Positions 8,289 through 18,433 of a stretch of 64,000 bases of DNA are shown piece after piece. Position numbers and translations under genes: made by a program. Origin of the DNA: Vulcaniibacterium gelatinicum (GTDB taxonomy: Bacteria > Pseudomonadota > Gammaproteobacteria > Xanthomonadales > Xanthomonadaceae); the NCBI RefSeq assembly GCF_008033445.1, contig NZ_VNKO01000014.1:19342-83341 (forward strand). Reading direction: 5' to 3'. Numbering within the stretch: position 1 is the first letter of the stretch; every line of letters begins with the position of its first letter. The notes beneath the pieces are model-generated. The model worked only from the letters and a program-made list of their open reading frames with translations. It made no database searches and had not been told where the DNA came from.

Positions 8289-9215
8289 ATGAACTTCCGA
8301 CAGCTGGCTTACGGGTTGCTGAGTTATGTACCGGGCGCCGCTGACGCGCTGGTCGGAGCCACCGGCGGGACGTGTTCGGCGGATTATTGCTATTGCGTCT
8401 GGCTCAGGCACCTGGTCCTGGCACGCACGGGCGGCATGTCCGGGTTCCCGGCCGTGGTCGCGGAACTGGGGCCCGGGGACTCCATCGGCGTCGGGTTGGC
8501 GGCCTTGATATCCGGCGCCGAGCGGTACGTGGCACTGGATGCCGTGCCGCATGCCCGAGCATCGCGCAATCTGCAGATCTTCGACGAGCTGGTGCACCTC
8601 TTCCGGATGCGGGCACCGATCCCCGGGTTGGACCGGTTTCCGGAGATGCTGATCGGCCTGCCTTCGCTGGACTTTCCGCGCGACGTCCTGACCGACGCGC
8701 ATATGGAGCGCGCGCTGGCGCCGGAGAGGATCGCGTGGTTGCGGCAGGTGGTGGCAGGCGCGGTGACCTCACCCTGCCTGGAGTACCACGCCCCCTGGAA
8801 TCAGGTCGAGGAGCGCCACGCCGGGAGCGTGGATTTCCTGCTCTCCAATGCGGTGATGGAGCATGTGAACGATCTTGCCGACGCCTACCGTGCCGTCTGC
8901 CGTTGGCTGCGCCCGCAGGGCCATGCCAGCCATCAGATCGACTTCCGTTCACATGGGCTGTTCGCTGCCTGGGACGGGCACTGGGCCTGCCCGGATTGGC
9001 TCTGGGCGTTGTTCGTGGGCAGGCGGCCGTACCTGCTCAATCGGGAGCCGCTGTCCACGCACCTCCGTTTGTCGGAGGCGGCGGGCCTCGAGCTTGGCAA
9101 GCTGGTGACCGTGACGAGAGCGCCGGTTTCGCGCCGATTGGCAAGGCGCTTCCGCAACCTGTCGCCCGAGGATCGCGTGACCTGCGGCGCTTACCTGCTG
9201 GCTCGACGCGCATGA
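8289..9215 (+). CDS. SAM-dependent methyltransferase-like protein
   Basis: About 308 residues. A degenerate motif I, VVAELGPGDSIGVGLAALISG, is followed by RYVALDAV (ribose-binding acidic residue) and, much later, FLLSNAVMEHVNDLADAYRA, the post-motif II helix of class I methyltransferases; WLRPQGHASHQIDFRSHG follows as the next strand. The long segment between motif I and that helix (about 110 residues) is unusual and probably forms a lid for a large glycan or lipid substrate. Divergently transcribed from the flippase operon across a 72-bp spacer. The next gene on its right is convergent, 43 bp away. Class assignment good, substrate unknown. Confidence 0.75.
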   Translation: MNFRQLAYGLLSYVPGAADALVGATGGTCSADYCYCVWLRHLVLARTGGMSGFPAVVAELGPGDSIGVGLAALISGAERYVALDAVPHARASRNLQIFDELVHLFRMRAPIPGLDRFPEMLIGLPSLDFPRDVLTDAHMERALAPERIAWLRQVVAGAVTSPCLEYHAPWNQVEERHAGSVDFLLSNAVMEHVNDLADAYRAVCRWLRPQGHASHQIDFRSHGLFAAWDGHWACPDWLWALFVGRRPYLLNREPLSTHLRLSEAAGLELGKLVTVTRAPVSRRLARRFRNLSPEDRVTCGAYLLARRA

Positions 9216-9258
9216 GACAGCCGGCCCGGGGCAGCCAGCCTCGACGGATGTGCGCCCG

Positions 9259-11163
9259 TCATCGCGGCGCAGCCGCCGCGGCACGATTCCGCCGTTCGGT
9301 GGCGATGAACCCCTTGATTTCCGCAATGCGGTAGCCGATCGGGAGGCCGTGAACCGCGGCGCGGCGTTCCAATTCCGACACTGCTGCCGCCGCCTGTTCC
9401 ATGCGTCCGGCGTTCAGTTCCATGTACGCCAGGTCGAACAGGGCCTCGATGCCGCGCGGATTGGCCGTCGCGGCGCGCCGGTACCATGTGGCCGCCAGGG
9501 GCTCGTTGCCCTGTCTGCGGGCGACATAGGCGCGATACAGCCCGTAGCGCTCGGCGAGTTGCCCGTCTCCGGCGATCCGGGCCTTCAGGTAGCCCAGCTC
9601 CAGCAGCTTGCCGGCTTGGTCGGCTTCCAGTCCGTCGCAACGACCGGTGCTGTATTCCGCGGTCATGAAGCGCAGGTAGTCGGCGGCGCGCTCATCGTCC
9701 GGCTTGGTGCGCATGTCGGCGGCGATCGCCGCCCAGTCAACGGGATGGCCGGGGCGCGTGCACTGCTTGGCGGCATCCAGCAACAGCGTCCAGGTCTGGC
9801 CCTGGCGCAGCCGCTTGATCCGCTCGGTGAGCTCGTCGGCGCCGGGGGCGCCGATGCTGATGCGGCGGGACGCTTCGCCGAGCAGGGCGCGGAAGGAATC
9901 CGGGTGGTGGCGATACTCGGTCACGGTGAAGAGGTCGGCGCTCGACCAGGTATGGGCGCGATGAAGCGTGAGGCCGAACAGCGCCAGCAGGGGGATGGCC
10001 CATGCCGGGCGCGGGATGAAGGCGGCGCGCCGGGCTAGCCAGGCGGCGGCGACGGACACGCCGAGGGCGGGGCCGAACAGCGCAAGGTAATTGCGGTGCT
10101 CGTAGACCATCTCCAGCGGGAGCAGGGTTGACTCCAGCGCGTGCGCGGCCAGGAACCACAGCACGGTGAAGGCGAGGACGGGCCGCTGCTTCCGCTGCCA
10201 GAGTGCCACGCCCACCGCGATCCCCCAGGCGGCGACGGCTAGCCAGGCGGTGATGTCGGCCGGGCCATGGACGGGGTAGTCGTCGAGGTACAGCCCCATC
10301 CAGGGCAGATAGGGCACGAAGAAGAGCCGCAGGTAAAACCACAGCACGGTCGCCTGCGTCAGCAGGCGCTCGCCGGGCCCGAAGGCGCGCGCGACATAAC
10401 CGCCCAGCACGAAGTCCGGGAACAGCGCGAGGATCGCCGCGCCGGCGAGCAGGGGCGCGAGCACCCCCGCCCACAGGAACGCGCGCAATGCGGGGGCGGC
10501 GAGCGGTTCGGGAGGGCGACGCGCCCACCAGAGGAAGATCAGCACCGCGCCCAGCAGGGGGACGAGGGCTCCGTTCTCTTTCGAGGCCAGCGCGAGTGTG
10601 GTGAAGGCCACGTAGCCGCTTGCCGCCAGTCCCGCGCGACGCCAGGAGAAGTCGCCCGAATTGAGCCAGCGCGCCAGGCACCACAGCGCGGCGAAGGTGA
10701 ACAAGGCCGACAGCTGGGCCATCCGCTGCACCACGTAGAGCACCGTGCTGACTTGCAGGGGATGGAGGAGCCAGAGGGCGGCGGCGCCCAACGCCACGCC
10801 ACGACGGCCAGCGGGCGTGGACTCCACGCGCAGCAACGCCAGCACTTCCAGCGCCAGCAGGAAGACCAGCCAGCCGCACAGGCCGTGGATGACCAGGTTG
10901 GTCAGCTTGTAGCCCCAGGGATCCAGCCCGCCTGTCCAGTAGTTCGCGGCGAAGCTCAGGTTGGACAGCGGCCGCCGCAGCAATCCGGACTCGTTGCGCA
11001 CGGCGACATCCAGGGCTGCGTCCAGCGTGGCCGGCCCGACCCGGACTTGCGGGATGTTCGCATAGTCGTCGTGCAGGAACGGGCCGTCCAGCCCGGGCAG
11101 GAACGCCGCCAGGCAAGCGAGGATGAGCAGCAGCGGCAGGAGCGGGGCGAGCAGGCGGCGCAT
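9259..11163 (-). CDS. Polytopic GT-C-like membrane protein with C-terminal TPR region; candidate pilin glycosyltransferase
   Basis: 634 residues. The N-terminal two thirds hold about 10 to 12 membrane spans; between spans 1 and 2 is GPFLHDDYANIPQVRVGP, an acidic HDD motif on the periplasmic side as in polyprenyl-phosphate-dependent GT-C glycosyltransferases. The C-terminal about 200 residues are soluble, with TPR-like repeats (AATWYRRAATANPRGIEALF, LAYMELNAGRMEQAAAAVSE). It lies directly after pilA, on the same strand, 9 bases past the pilA terminator, in a place where other species carry pilin glycosylation genes. Role in glycosylating the pilin is inference; alternatives are a TMTC-like sugar transferase acting on surface glycans. 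Weak ribosome site; expression may depend on terminator read-through. Confidence 0.65.
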   Translation of the reverse strand: MRRLLAPLLPLLLILACLAAFLPGLDGPFLHDDYANIPQVRVGPATLDAALDVAVRNESGLLRRPLSNLSFAANYWTGGLDPWGYKLTNLVIHGLCGWLVFLLALEVLALLRVESTPAGRRGVALGAAALWLLHPLQVSTVLYVVQRMAQLSALFTFAALWCLARWLNSGDFSWRRAGLAASGYVAFTTLALASKENGALVPLLGAVLIFLWWARRPPEPLAAPALRAFLWAGVLAPLLAGAAILALFPDFVLGGYVARAFGPGERLLTQATVLWFYLRLFFVPYLPWMGLYLDDYPVHGPADITAWLAVAAWGIAVGVALWQRKQRPVLAFTVLWFLAAHALESTLLPLEMVYEHRNYLALFGPALGVSVAAAWLARRAAFIPRPAWAIPLLALFGLTLHRAHTWSSADLFTVTEYRHHPDSFRALLGEASRRISIGAPGADELTERIKRLRQGQTWTLLLDAAKQCTRPGHPVDWAAIAADMRTKPDDERAADYLRFMTAEYSTGRCDGLEADQAGKLLELGYLKARIAGDGQLAERYGLYRAYVARRQGNEPLAATWYRRAATANPRGIEALFDLAYMELNAGRMEQAAAAVSELERRAAVHGLPIGYRIAEIKGFIATERRNRAAAAAPR

Positions 11164-11172
11164 GCGCGGAGC

Positions 11173-11206
11173 TTACAAAAGGAAGCCCCGGCGAACCGGG
11201 GCTTCC
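11173..11206 (-). terminator. Rho-independent terminator of pilA
   Basis: A perfect 11-bp stem (arms 11181-11191 and 11196-11206, loop CGAA) is followed in the minus-strand direction by TTTTGTAA. It lies 25 bp beyond the pilA stop and 9 bp before the start of the membrane GT-C-like gene. Confidence 0.85.
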
Positions 11207-11231
11207 GGGTGCTGCTGGTGTTACGAGGGTG

Positions 11232-11669
11232 TTACGAGCGGCAGGTCGCCGGCAGGTACTTGACCGCAGTGGCGGCGGTGCTGCCGGCCTTGCAGCGCCA
11301 GTCCACGTCCGAGGACGCGGTCACGGTCGGCGACAGCTGCGGCTGGATCGGCGTCACGGTCGAGCCGACCGCGGTCTCGTCCACGTCAATGTCGAAGCGG
11401 CCGCCGCTGTAGTTCAGGTAGCCATTGCAGTACTTGGTGTTGAAGTCGGAAGCATTCGCGATGGACGCGAAGGCGGACGGATAGCGGCCGTTGGAGATGC
11501 GGAACTCGCTGACGGCCAGCTTGACCGGCGCGGCGCCGTTGACACATTCGCCGACCTTGGCGCGGACGGTGTAGTCCTGATACGCCGGGATGGCGATGGC
11601 GAGCAGGATGCCGAGGATCGCGATGACGATCATCAGCTCGATCAGGGTGAAGCCTTGCATCTTCTTCAT
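11232..11669 (-). CDS. pilA: Type IV major pilin PilA
   Basis: 145-residue prepilin, monomer of type IV pili used for twitching, adhesion and DNA uptake. The class IVa leader MKKMQG is cleaved by PilD before Phe7 (N-methylated); mature residue 5 is the conserved glutamate in [20 protein letters not shown], the hydrophobic spine helix. Four cysteines follow, in GECVN, KYCNG, WRCKAG and ATCRS; the last two can form the C-terminal D-region disulfide loop. Good ribosome site (AAGGGG, 8 bases before ATG). Preceded by a sigma-54 promoter at 11792-11806 and followed by a strong terminator, so it is probably a monocistronic, PilR-activated gene. Only one pilin copy is present here. Confidence 0.95.
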   Translation of the reverse strand: MKKMQGFTLIELMIVIAILGILLAIAIPAYQDYTVRAKVGECVNGAAPVKLAVSEFRISNGRYPSAFASIANASDFNTKYCNGYLNYSGGRFDIDVDETAVGSTVTPIQPQLSPTVTASSDVDWRCKAGSTAATAVKYLPATCRS

Positions 11670-11791
11670 GGTGGTACCCCTTGATGAACAGCGTTAGCTA
11701 ACGTGGAACCCGGGGTACGTCCCCCCGGGTTGCCGCTCCCCGGCGGCGTGTGGGCTGCCGGATGTGTGCTCCGGCTGCAGGGATAGGTTAC

Positions 11792-11806
11792 GCAATCCCC
11801 GTGCCA
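11792..11806 (-). promoter_or_regulatory. Sigma-54 (RpoN) promoter of pilA
   Basis: Minus-strand sequence TGGCACGGGGATTGC matches the -24/-12 consensus TGGCAC-N5-TTGC exactly, with the invariant GG and GC. It sits about 123 bp before the pilA ATG, giving a long untranslated leader. Its presumed activator PilR, with sensor PilS, is encoded 1 to 4 kb upstream on the same strand. PilR-dependent sigma-54 control of pilA is established in Pseudomonas and xanthomonads; here it is predicted from the motif. Confidence 0.88.
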
Positions 11807-11924
11807 GCGAGGCCATGGGGGTGAATCGTGATGGTGCCCGGATCCGAACCGTGACCGCCACGCGCATTTGCCCCTGCCTTCCCGGGCGCGATCGGCCGAT
11901 CAGGTCAGGAAGTGACTCGAATCG

Positions 11925-12704
11925 TCACTGTGGCGGCTCGGGCAGGCGTCCGGCGAGGTCCGGCCAGGGATCCACGGGAATGGCCCGGAGCACTTCGCCG
12001 GTGCGCGCGTCCACGAGCATGGTAGCGCGGCCACGTCGGGCGACGATGGGCAGGTAGCGCACCGAGGCCGGGGCGCGCCCGAGCGCGCGGGCCGCGGCTT
12101 CGATGGCCCGTGCCGTCTCGGGGTAGGTGTCCTGCAGGGCATCCGGCGGCTGGCCGGCGCGGGCGAGGTCGCGGGCAACGGCGCCGTAATCGGCATAGTG
12201 GCGTGGCTTGCGGTGCAGGTCCTTGCCCGCCAGTCCTTCCATGATTGCCTGAAGCCGCTCTTCCGGCGTCACCGGCAGGGTGGCACCGACCAGGCGTGGC
12301 CCGGTGAGGCTCAGGGTGTGGAATTCGGGCTTGCGGCCGCGAATCAGGTCGGCCGGATCGAGTTCGTCGGCCAGGACCAGTTCGAAGCGGTCGAGCAGGC
12401 CGACCAGGAACACCGGCCGCGTCTGCCACATCATCCACAGGCCGTAGCCGAGCGCCGCCACTTGCAGCAGCGCGATCACCCCGAGGTCGAACTTCAGGTG
12501 CTTCTTGCCCGGCTTGAACACGAGCAGGGTGAGCAGCGGTCCGACGATGCCGGAGATCACGGCGGTGACGGCGAACAGGCGCACGGCGCCGGCGGCCTCC
12601 CACAGCCCGCGCGGATACCAGGTAGCGGCGAGTGTGAGGGCGAGGGCGGTGAACACCAAGGCGGTGATGCCCAGGTGCAGCACGAAGGCTTTCCAGCGTG
12701 TCAT
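11925..12704 (-). CDS. TfpX/TfpZ-family type IV pilin accessory protein
   Basis: 259 residues. The N-terminus MTRWKAFVLHLGITALVF is characteristic of the TfpX/TfpZ family, followed by three or four membrane spans with the signature GIVGPLLTLLVFKPGKKHLK and FDLGVIALLQVAALGYGLWM. The periplasmic C-terminal half (from about residue 105) is soluble. In Pseudomonas aeruginosa, family members are encoded next to particular pilA alleles and support assembly of that pilin, so proximity to pilA (256 bp) fits the role. A second open frame in the same DNA (11905-12603) has no family features and was discarded. The stop lies about 120 bp upstream of the pilA promoter, so pilA is likely transcribed separately. 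Confidence 0.8.
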   Translation of the reverse strand: MTRWKAFVLHLGITALVFTALALTLAATWYPRGLWEAAGAVRLFAVTAVISGIVGPLLTLLVFKPGKKHLKFDLGVIALLQVAALGYGLWMMWQTRPVFLVGLLDRFELVLADELDPADLIRGRKPEFHTLSLTGPRLVGATLPVTPEERLQAIMEGLAGKDLHRKPRHYADYGAVARDLARAGQPPDALQDTYPETARAIEAAARALGRAPASVRYLPIVARRGRATMLVDARTGEVLRAIPVDPWPDLAGRLPEPPQ

Positions 12705-12795
12705 GCGGTGTGGTTCCCGGTGCGAGGCCAGAGGCTAACCCATGCCGCGCGGCTTGCGGCGCGGCCGCGCGTGCGCGGGCAGGCGCGTGTCCGGC

Positions 12796-14205
12796 TCAGT
12801 CGATCCCCAGCTTCTTCAACTTGTACCGCAACGCCCGGAACGTGATCCCCAGCTGCGCGGCGGCCTTGGTCTTGTTGTAGCGGTTGTCCTCGAGCGCCTG
12901 GAGGATGGCGTTGCGCTCGATCTCCTCGATGTAGCTGGGCAGGGCGGTGGTGAGGCTGTCGCGGGGGTCGGCGGTGCGGGGGTCGGGCAGGACCGGGACC
13001 GCGGGGCGGGGGGCGGGGGCCGCCGCGGTGGCGGGCACGGCCGGGGCGCGTTCGGGCAGGTGCAGGTCGCTGGCCTCGATGCGGTCGCCGTCGGCGAGGG
13101 CCAGGGCGCGCTCGAGCACGTTCTCCAGTTCGCGCACGTTGCCGGGGAAGGGGTAGTTGCGCAGGGTGGTCAGGGCCTCGGGGGTCAGCGCCGGCGCGGG
13201 CCGGCCCTGGGCCAGGGCCAGGCGGCGCAGGATCGCGTCGGCCAGGGCGGGCAGGTCCTCGCCGCGCTCGCGCAGCGGCGGGACGTGCAGTTCGATCACG
13301 TTGATGCGGTAGTACAGGTCGTGGCGGAAGCGGCCTTCGGCCACCAGCGCCGACAGGTTCTTGTGCGTGGCCGAGAGGATGCGCACGTCCACCGGCACCT
13401 CGGTGTTGGCGCCGACCGGGCGCACCGACTTCTCCTGGATCGCGCGCAGCAGCTTGACCTGCATCGGCAGCGGCAGCTCGGCCACCTCGTCCAGGAACAG
13501 GGTGCCGCCGTCGGCGGCCTGGAACAGGCCGGGCTTGTCGGCGTGGGCGCCGGTGAAGCTGCCCTTCTTGTGGCCGAAGAACTCGCTTTCCATCAGTTCG
13601 GCCGGGATCGCGCCGCAGTTGACCGGCACGAACGGGCCGGCCGCGCGCGGGCCCTGCTCGTGGATGGTGCGGGCGACCAGTTCCTTGCCCACGCCGGACT
13701 CGCCGGCGATGTACACCGGGGCCTGGCTGCGGGCGACCTTGGCGATGGTCTGCTTGAGTGCCTGGATCGCCGGCGAGGTGCCGATCAGGCGGGTGGCGAG
13801 GGCGTCGGCGCCGGCAGAGCCGCTGCGGCGGCGTTCGCCCAGGTCGAGCGCGTGCTTGACCAGGCCGCGCAGCACGTTCAGGTCCACCGGCTTGCTGACG
13901 AAGTCGAAGGCGCCGGCCTTGAGCGCCTCCACCGCGGTCTCGACCCGGCCGAAGGCGGTGATCATGGCCACCGGAGTGTTGGGGTGCTTCTGGCTGATCT
14001 CGGCCACCAGCTCGATGCCGCTGCCGTCGGGCAGGCGCATGTCGGTCAGGCAGAAGTCGTAGTGGCGGCTCGCGAGCTGGGCGCGGGCCTCGGCCAGGGT
14101 GGCGGCGGTGTCGGTGCGCAGGCCCATGCGGCCGAGGGTGAGCACCAGCAGTTCGCGGATGTCGCGTTCGTCGTCAACGATCAGGGCGCTGCGGGTTTCA
14201 GTCAT
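12796..14205 (-). CDS. pilR: Sigma-54-dependent response regulator PilR
   Basis: 469 residues. Receiver domain (1 to about 120) with phosphorylatable Asp55 in CLTDMRLPDG and Lys105. AAA+ sigma-54 activation domain (about 140-375) with Walker A GESGVGKE at 168-175, the sigma-54 contact loop as GSFTGA at 215-220 (the PilR variant of GAFTGA) and GTLFLDEVAELP as Walker B. An alanine/proline linker follows, then a Fis-type helix-turn-helix (KTKAAAQLGITFRALRYKLK) at the C-terminus. Phosphorylated PilR should bind upstream of pilA and drive the sigma-54 promoter at 11792-11806. It follows pilS by 55 bp on the same strand, forming a two-gene operon. Confidence 0.95.
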   Translation of the reverse strand: MTETRSALIVDDERDIRELLVLTLGRMGLRTDTAATLAEARAQLASRHYDFCLTDMRLPDGSGIELVAEISQKHPNTPVAMITAFGRVETAVEALKAGAFDFVSKPVDLNVLRGLVKHALDLGERRRSGSAGADALATRLIGTSPAIQALKQTIAKVARSQAPVYIAGESGVGKELVARTIHEQGPRAAGPFVPVNCGAIPAELMESEFFGHKKGSFTGAHADKPGLFQAADGGTLFLDEVAELPLPMQVKLLRAIQEKSVRPVGANTEVPVDVRILSATHKNLSALVAEGRFRHDLYYRINVIELHVPPLRERGEDLPALADAILRRLALAQGRPAPALTPEALTTLRNYPFPGNVRELENVLERALALADGDRIEASDLHLPERAPAVPATAAAPAPRPAVPVLPDPRTADPRDSLTTALPSYIEEIERNAILQALEDNRYNKTKAAAQLGITFRALRYKLKKLGID

Positions 14206-14260
14206 CCGTTCACCTTAGCGCGGCGGGGCGGGGCGGGCCAACCCGGCGCCGGGGCGGCGA

Positions 14261-15850
14261 TCAGCCCGGCAGCAGCGAATGCGGGGCCGGCAGGCGGATG
14301 CGGAAGCAACTGCCGCCGCCGGGAACCGGGACGTAGTCCAGGCTGGCCTGGTTGGCGTGGCACAGCTCGCGGGCGATGTAGAGCCCCAGGCCGGTGCCGT
14401 GTCCGGAGGTGGTGAAGAAGGGGCGGAACAGTTGCGGCACCACCGCCTCGGGGATGCCGGGGCCGCGGTCCATGACGTCTATCTGCGGGCCGTTCTCGGC
14501 GCCCACGCGCAGGGTCACCCGCGCCGGCTCGCCGGGCAGGCGGCCGTAGGTGAGAGCGTTGTGCACCAGCGCGGTCAGCACCTGGTGCAACTGGCGCGGG
14601 TCGGCCAGGGCGGTGACCGAGGGCACCGCCGCGGCCACCTGCAGGGTGTCGTTCTCCAGCGGGTGGCCGGCGCGGTAGTCCTCGACGAAGCGGCGCACGA
14701 ACCCGACCAGCTCCACGTGCTCGGGCTGCGCCGGTTCGCGCCGGGCCAGGCCGAGCACGTTCTCGACGATGCCGTTCATGCGCTGGGTCTGCTGGTGCAC
14801 GATCTCGAGCAGGCGCCGGTCGGCGTCGCGGATGTCCTGCGATTCCTCCAGCAGCTGGGTGGCGTAGCTGATCGCGGCGAGCGGGTTGCGGATCTCGTGC
14901 GCCAGGCTGGCCGAGAAGCGGCCCAGGGTGGCCAGGGTCATGGTCTCGGCGCGGCGCGAGAGCAGCGAGGTGTCGTCCAGGAACACCAGGGTCTGGTCCG
15001 AGTCGGCGAGCAGGCGGGTGAAGCGGGGCACCACATCCGGCAGGTCGGGCGCGAGCCGCAGCGGCGTGGTGTCCGAGAGCCCGTCGCGGCGCCAGCGTTC
15101 CAGCCGCCGCGCCAGCTCCGGCGCGGCCAGGTCGAGCGGGGCGCGCGCGGCGTCCTTGCCCAGCAGCAGCATCGCCGCCTCGTTGGCCAGGCGGATCTGG
15201 TTGTCGCGGTCCACCAGCAGCACGCCGGTGCGCATGCGGCGGATGATCAGTTCGCTGACCTCGGCCAGGTTCGCCGCCTCGGCGCCGCGCCGTTCGGCCA
15301 GCGCCTGCGAGGAGCGCATCTGCCGGCCGAGCAGATGGGTGAGCGTGGCCACCGCGAGGTAGCTGACCGCGAACATCAGCAGCTCCGCCAGCGGGCGCTC
15401 GGCGGCGTTGTGCGCCAGCCGCGTCCAGATGTGCTCGCCGATCAGCGCCGCCGCGGCCACACCGGCCATGCCCAGCCCCTGCCGCAGCGGCAGCAGCAGC
15501 GCGGCGGCGCCGACGTTGAACAGCAGCATCATCGCGATGCCCGAGCCGGAGTCGGGCAGGGCGTGCACGGCCAGGGTCGCGGCGACGATGTCGGCGGCGA
15601 TGCCCCACTGCGCCTGCGTCTCCAGCCGGCCGCGGCGGCCGGTGAGCAGCAGCCCCAGCGCGGCCAGCAGGTAGCCGGTGGCGACCACGCGGCCGAGCAG
15701 GGGGTGCTGCGGTTCGCCGACCAGCGCACCGGCGGGGCCGAACAGCACCAGCGCCAGCAGCGCCGCCTCCAGCACCCGGTACAGGGTGAAGAAGTACAGC
15801 TCGCGGCGCAGCGCGTCGTGGAGGCCGGCGGGAGTGGAGGAGCGCGGCAC
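14261..15850 (-). CDS. pilS: Sensor histidine kinase PilS
   Basis: About 529 residues. Six predicted membrane spans in residues 20-180, a PAS-like segment (about 195-300; TGVLLVDRDNQIRLANEAA), the dimerisation/phosphoacceptor helix with His318 in FSASLAHEIRNPLAA, and a HATPase_c domain ending GHGTGLGLYIARELC. PilS in Pseudomonas senses PilA levels in the inner membrane and phosphorylates PilR. No ATG occurs near the expected start; GTG at 15850 is proposed because it gives the family length, though the ribosome site is weak. The frame remains open for a further 1.6 kb only as the shadow of sucC. Divergent from sucC, 177 bp apart. Confidence 0.92.
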   Translation of the reverse strand: MPRSSTPAGLHDALRRELYFFTLYRVLEAALLALVLFGPAGALVGEPQHPLLGRVVATGYLLAALGLLLTGRRGRLETQAQWGIAADIVAATLAVHALPDSGSGIAMMLLFNVGAAALLLPLRQGLGMAGVAAAALIGEHIWTRLAHNAAERPLAELLMFAVSYLAVATLTHLLGRQMRSSQALAERRGAEAANLAEVSELIIRRMRTGVLLVDRDNQIRLANEAAMLLLGKDAARAPLDLAAPELARRLERWRRDGLSDTTPLRLAPDLPDVVPRFTRLLADSDQTLVFLDDTSLLSRRAETMTLATLGRFSASLAHEIRNPLAAISYATQLLEESQDIRDADRRLLEIVHQQTQRMNGIVENVLGLARREPAQPEHVELVGFVRRFVEDYRAGHPLENDTLQVAAAVPSVTALADPRQLHQVLTALVHNALTYGRLPGEPARVTLRVGAENGPQIDVMDRGPGIPEAVVPQLFRPFFTTSGHGTGLGLYIARELCHANQASLDYVPVPGGGSCFRIRLPAPHSLLPG

Positions 15851-16027
15851 GCGGTGGTCCGGTGAGGGCGTGGGGCCAGTATGCCAACAGCCCCGCTTCC
15901 GGCCCGTCCCCGGCCGCTTTTGCCCGCGTAGACCGCATCGGCGACAATACCGCCCCCCTTCGCGCCGCCCGGCCGGACCTCCGGCCCGATCGCACGCGCG
16001 GGCTTTCCTTCCCCTTGCTGGTGACGC

Positions 16028-17197
<1,170 letters not shown>

Positions 17198-17211
17198 TCC
17201 CGCAACCGCAG

Positions 17212-17262
17212 GGCGGGCCGCGGCCCGCCTCCAGAATGAAGACGCGGCGGGCCAGGCCCGCC
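17212..17262. repeat. Tandem GC palindromes between sucC and sucD
   Basis: Two consecutive palindromes share the half-site GGCGGGCC: GGCGGGCCGCGGCCCGCC at 17212-17229 and GGCGGGCC-A-GGCCCGCC at 17246-17262. They occupy most of the intergenic gap. Neither is followed by a T-run, so they are more likely REP-like or mRNA-stabilising hairpins than terminators. Confidence 0.6.
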
Positions 17263-17279
17263 CCACAGGACTTCGAACC

Positions 17280-18155
<876 letters not shown>

Positions 18156-18175
18156 ACCCGCGCCGCCCGCCTGAT

Positions 18176-18210
18176 GCAAGGGCCGCCTCCGGGCGGCCCT
18201 TGCGTTCTTG
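18176..18210 (+). terminator. Rho-independent terminator after sucD
   Basis: A 12-bp perfect stem (18176-18187 with 18192-18203, loop TCCG) is followed by GTTCTTG, a moderately T-rich tail. It lies 20 bp downstream of the sucD stop. Confidence 0.75.
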
Positions 18211-18318
18211 TGTGCTCCCGCTCCAGTCCGGTCCGGCGCAGCGCGCCGGGCGTTCGCATGACCTGCGCGGCGGGGCCGCGCAAGCGGGGAGGCTGCCATG
18301 CATCTTCCGGGCTGATCT

Positions 18319-18342
18319 CCTTCCCCCGCTTGCGGGGGAAGG
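18319..18342. repeat. REP-like palindrome next to DUF559 gene
   Basis: A perfect inverted repeat with 11-bp arms (CCTTCCCCCGC and its complement) around TT. Palindromes of this poly-pyrimidine/poly-purine kind recur in intergenic DNA of xanthomonads and commonly flank DUF559 genes, as here, 92 bp before the DUF559 start. Nothing else recognisable lies between the sucD terminator and that gene. Confidence 0.7.
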
Positions 18343-18433
18343 TCGGGATGGGGGCGCGGCATTTCCCGATATCCGCTGCTCTCGTTCACCCTCCACTCTT
18401 CCTGCATATCCGAGAGGACTGGAGCCGCAACGC

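Noticed and set aside
11905..12603. Alternative 232-codon frame on the minus strand within the TfpX/Z-like gene
   Set aside because: No membrane pattern or family similarity, whereas the 11925-12704 frame gives a recognisable protein.
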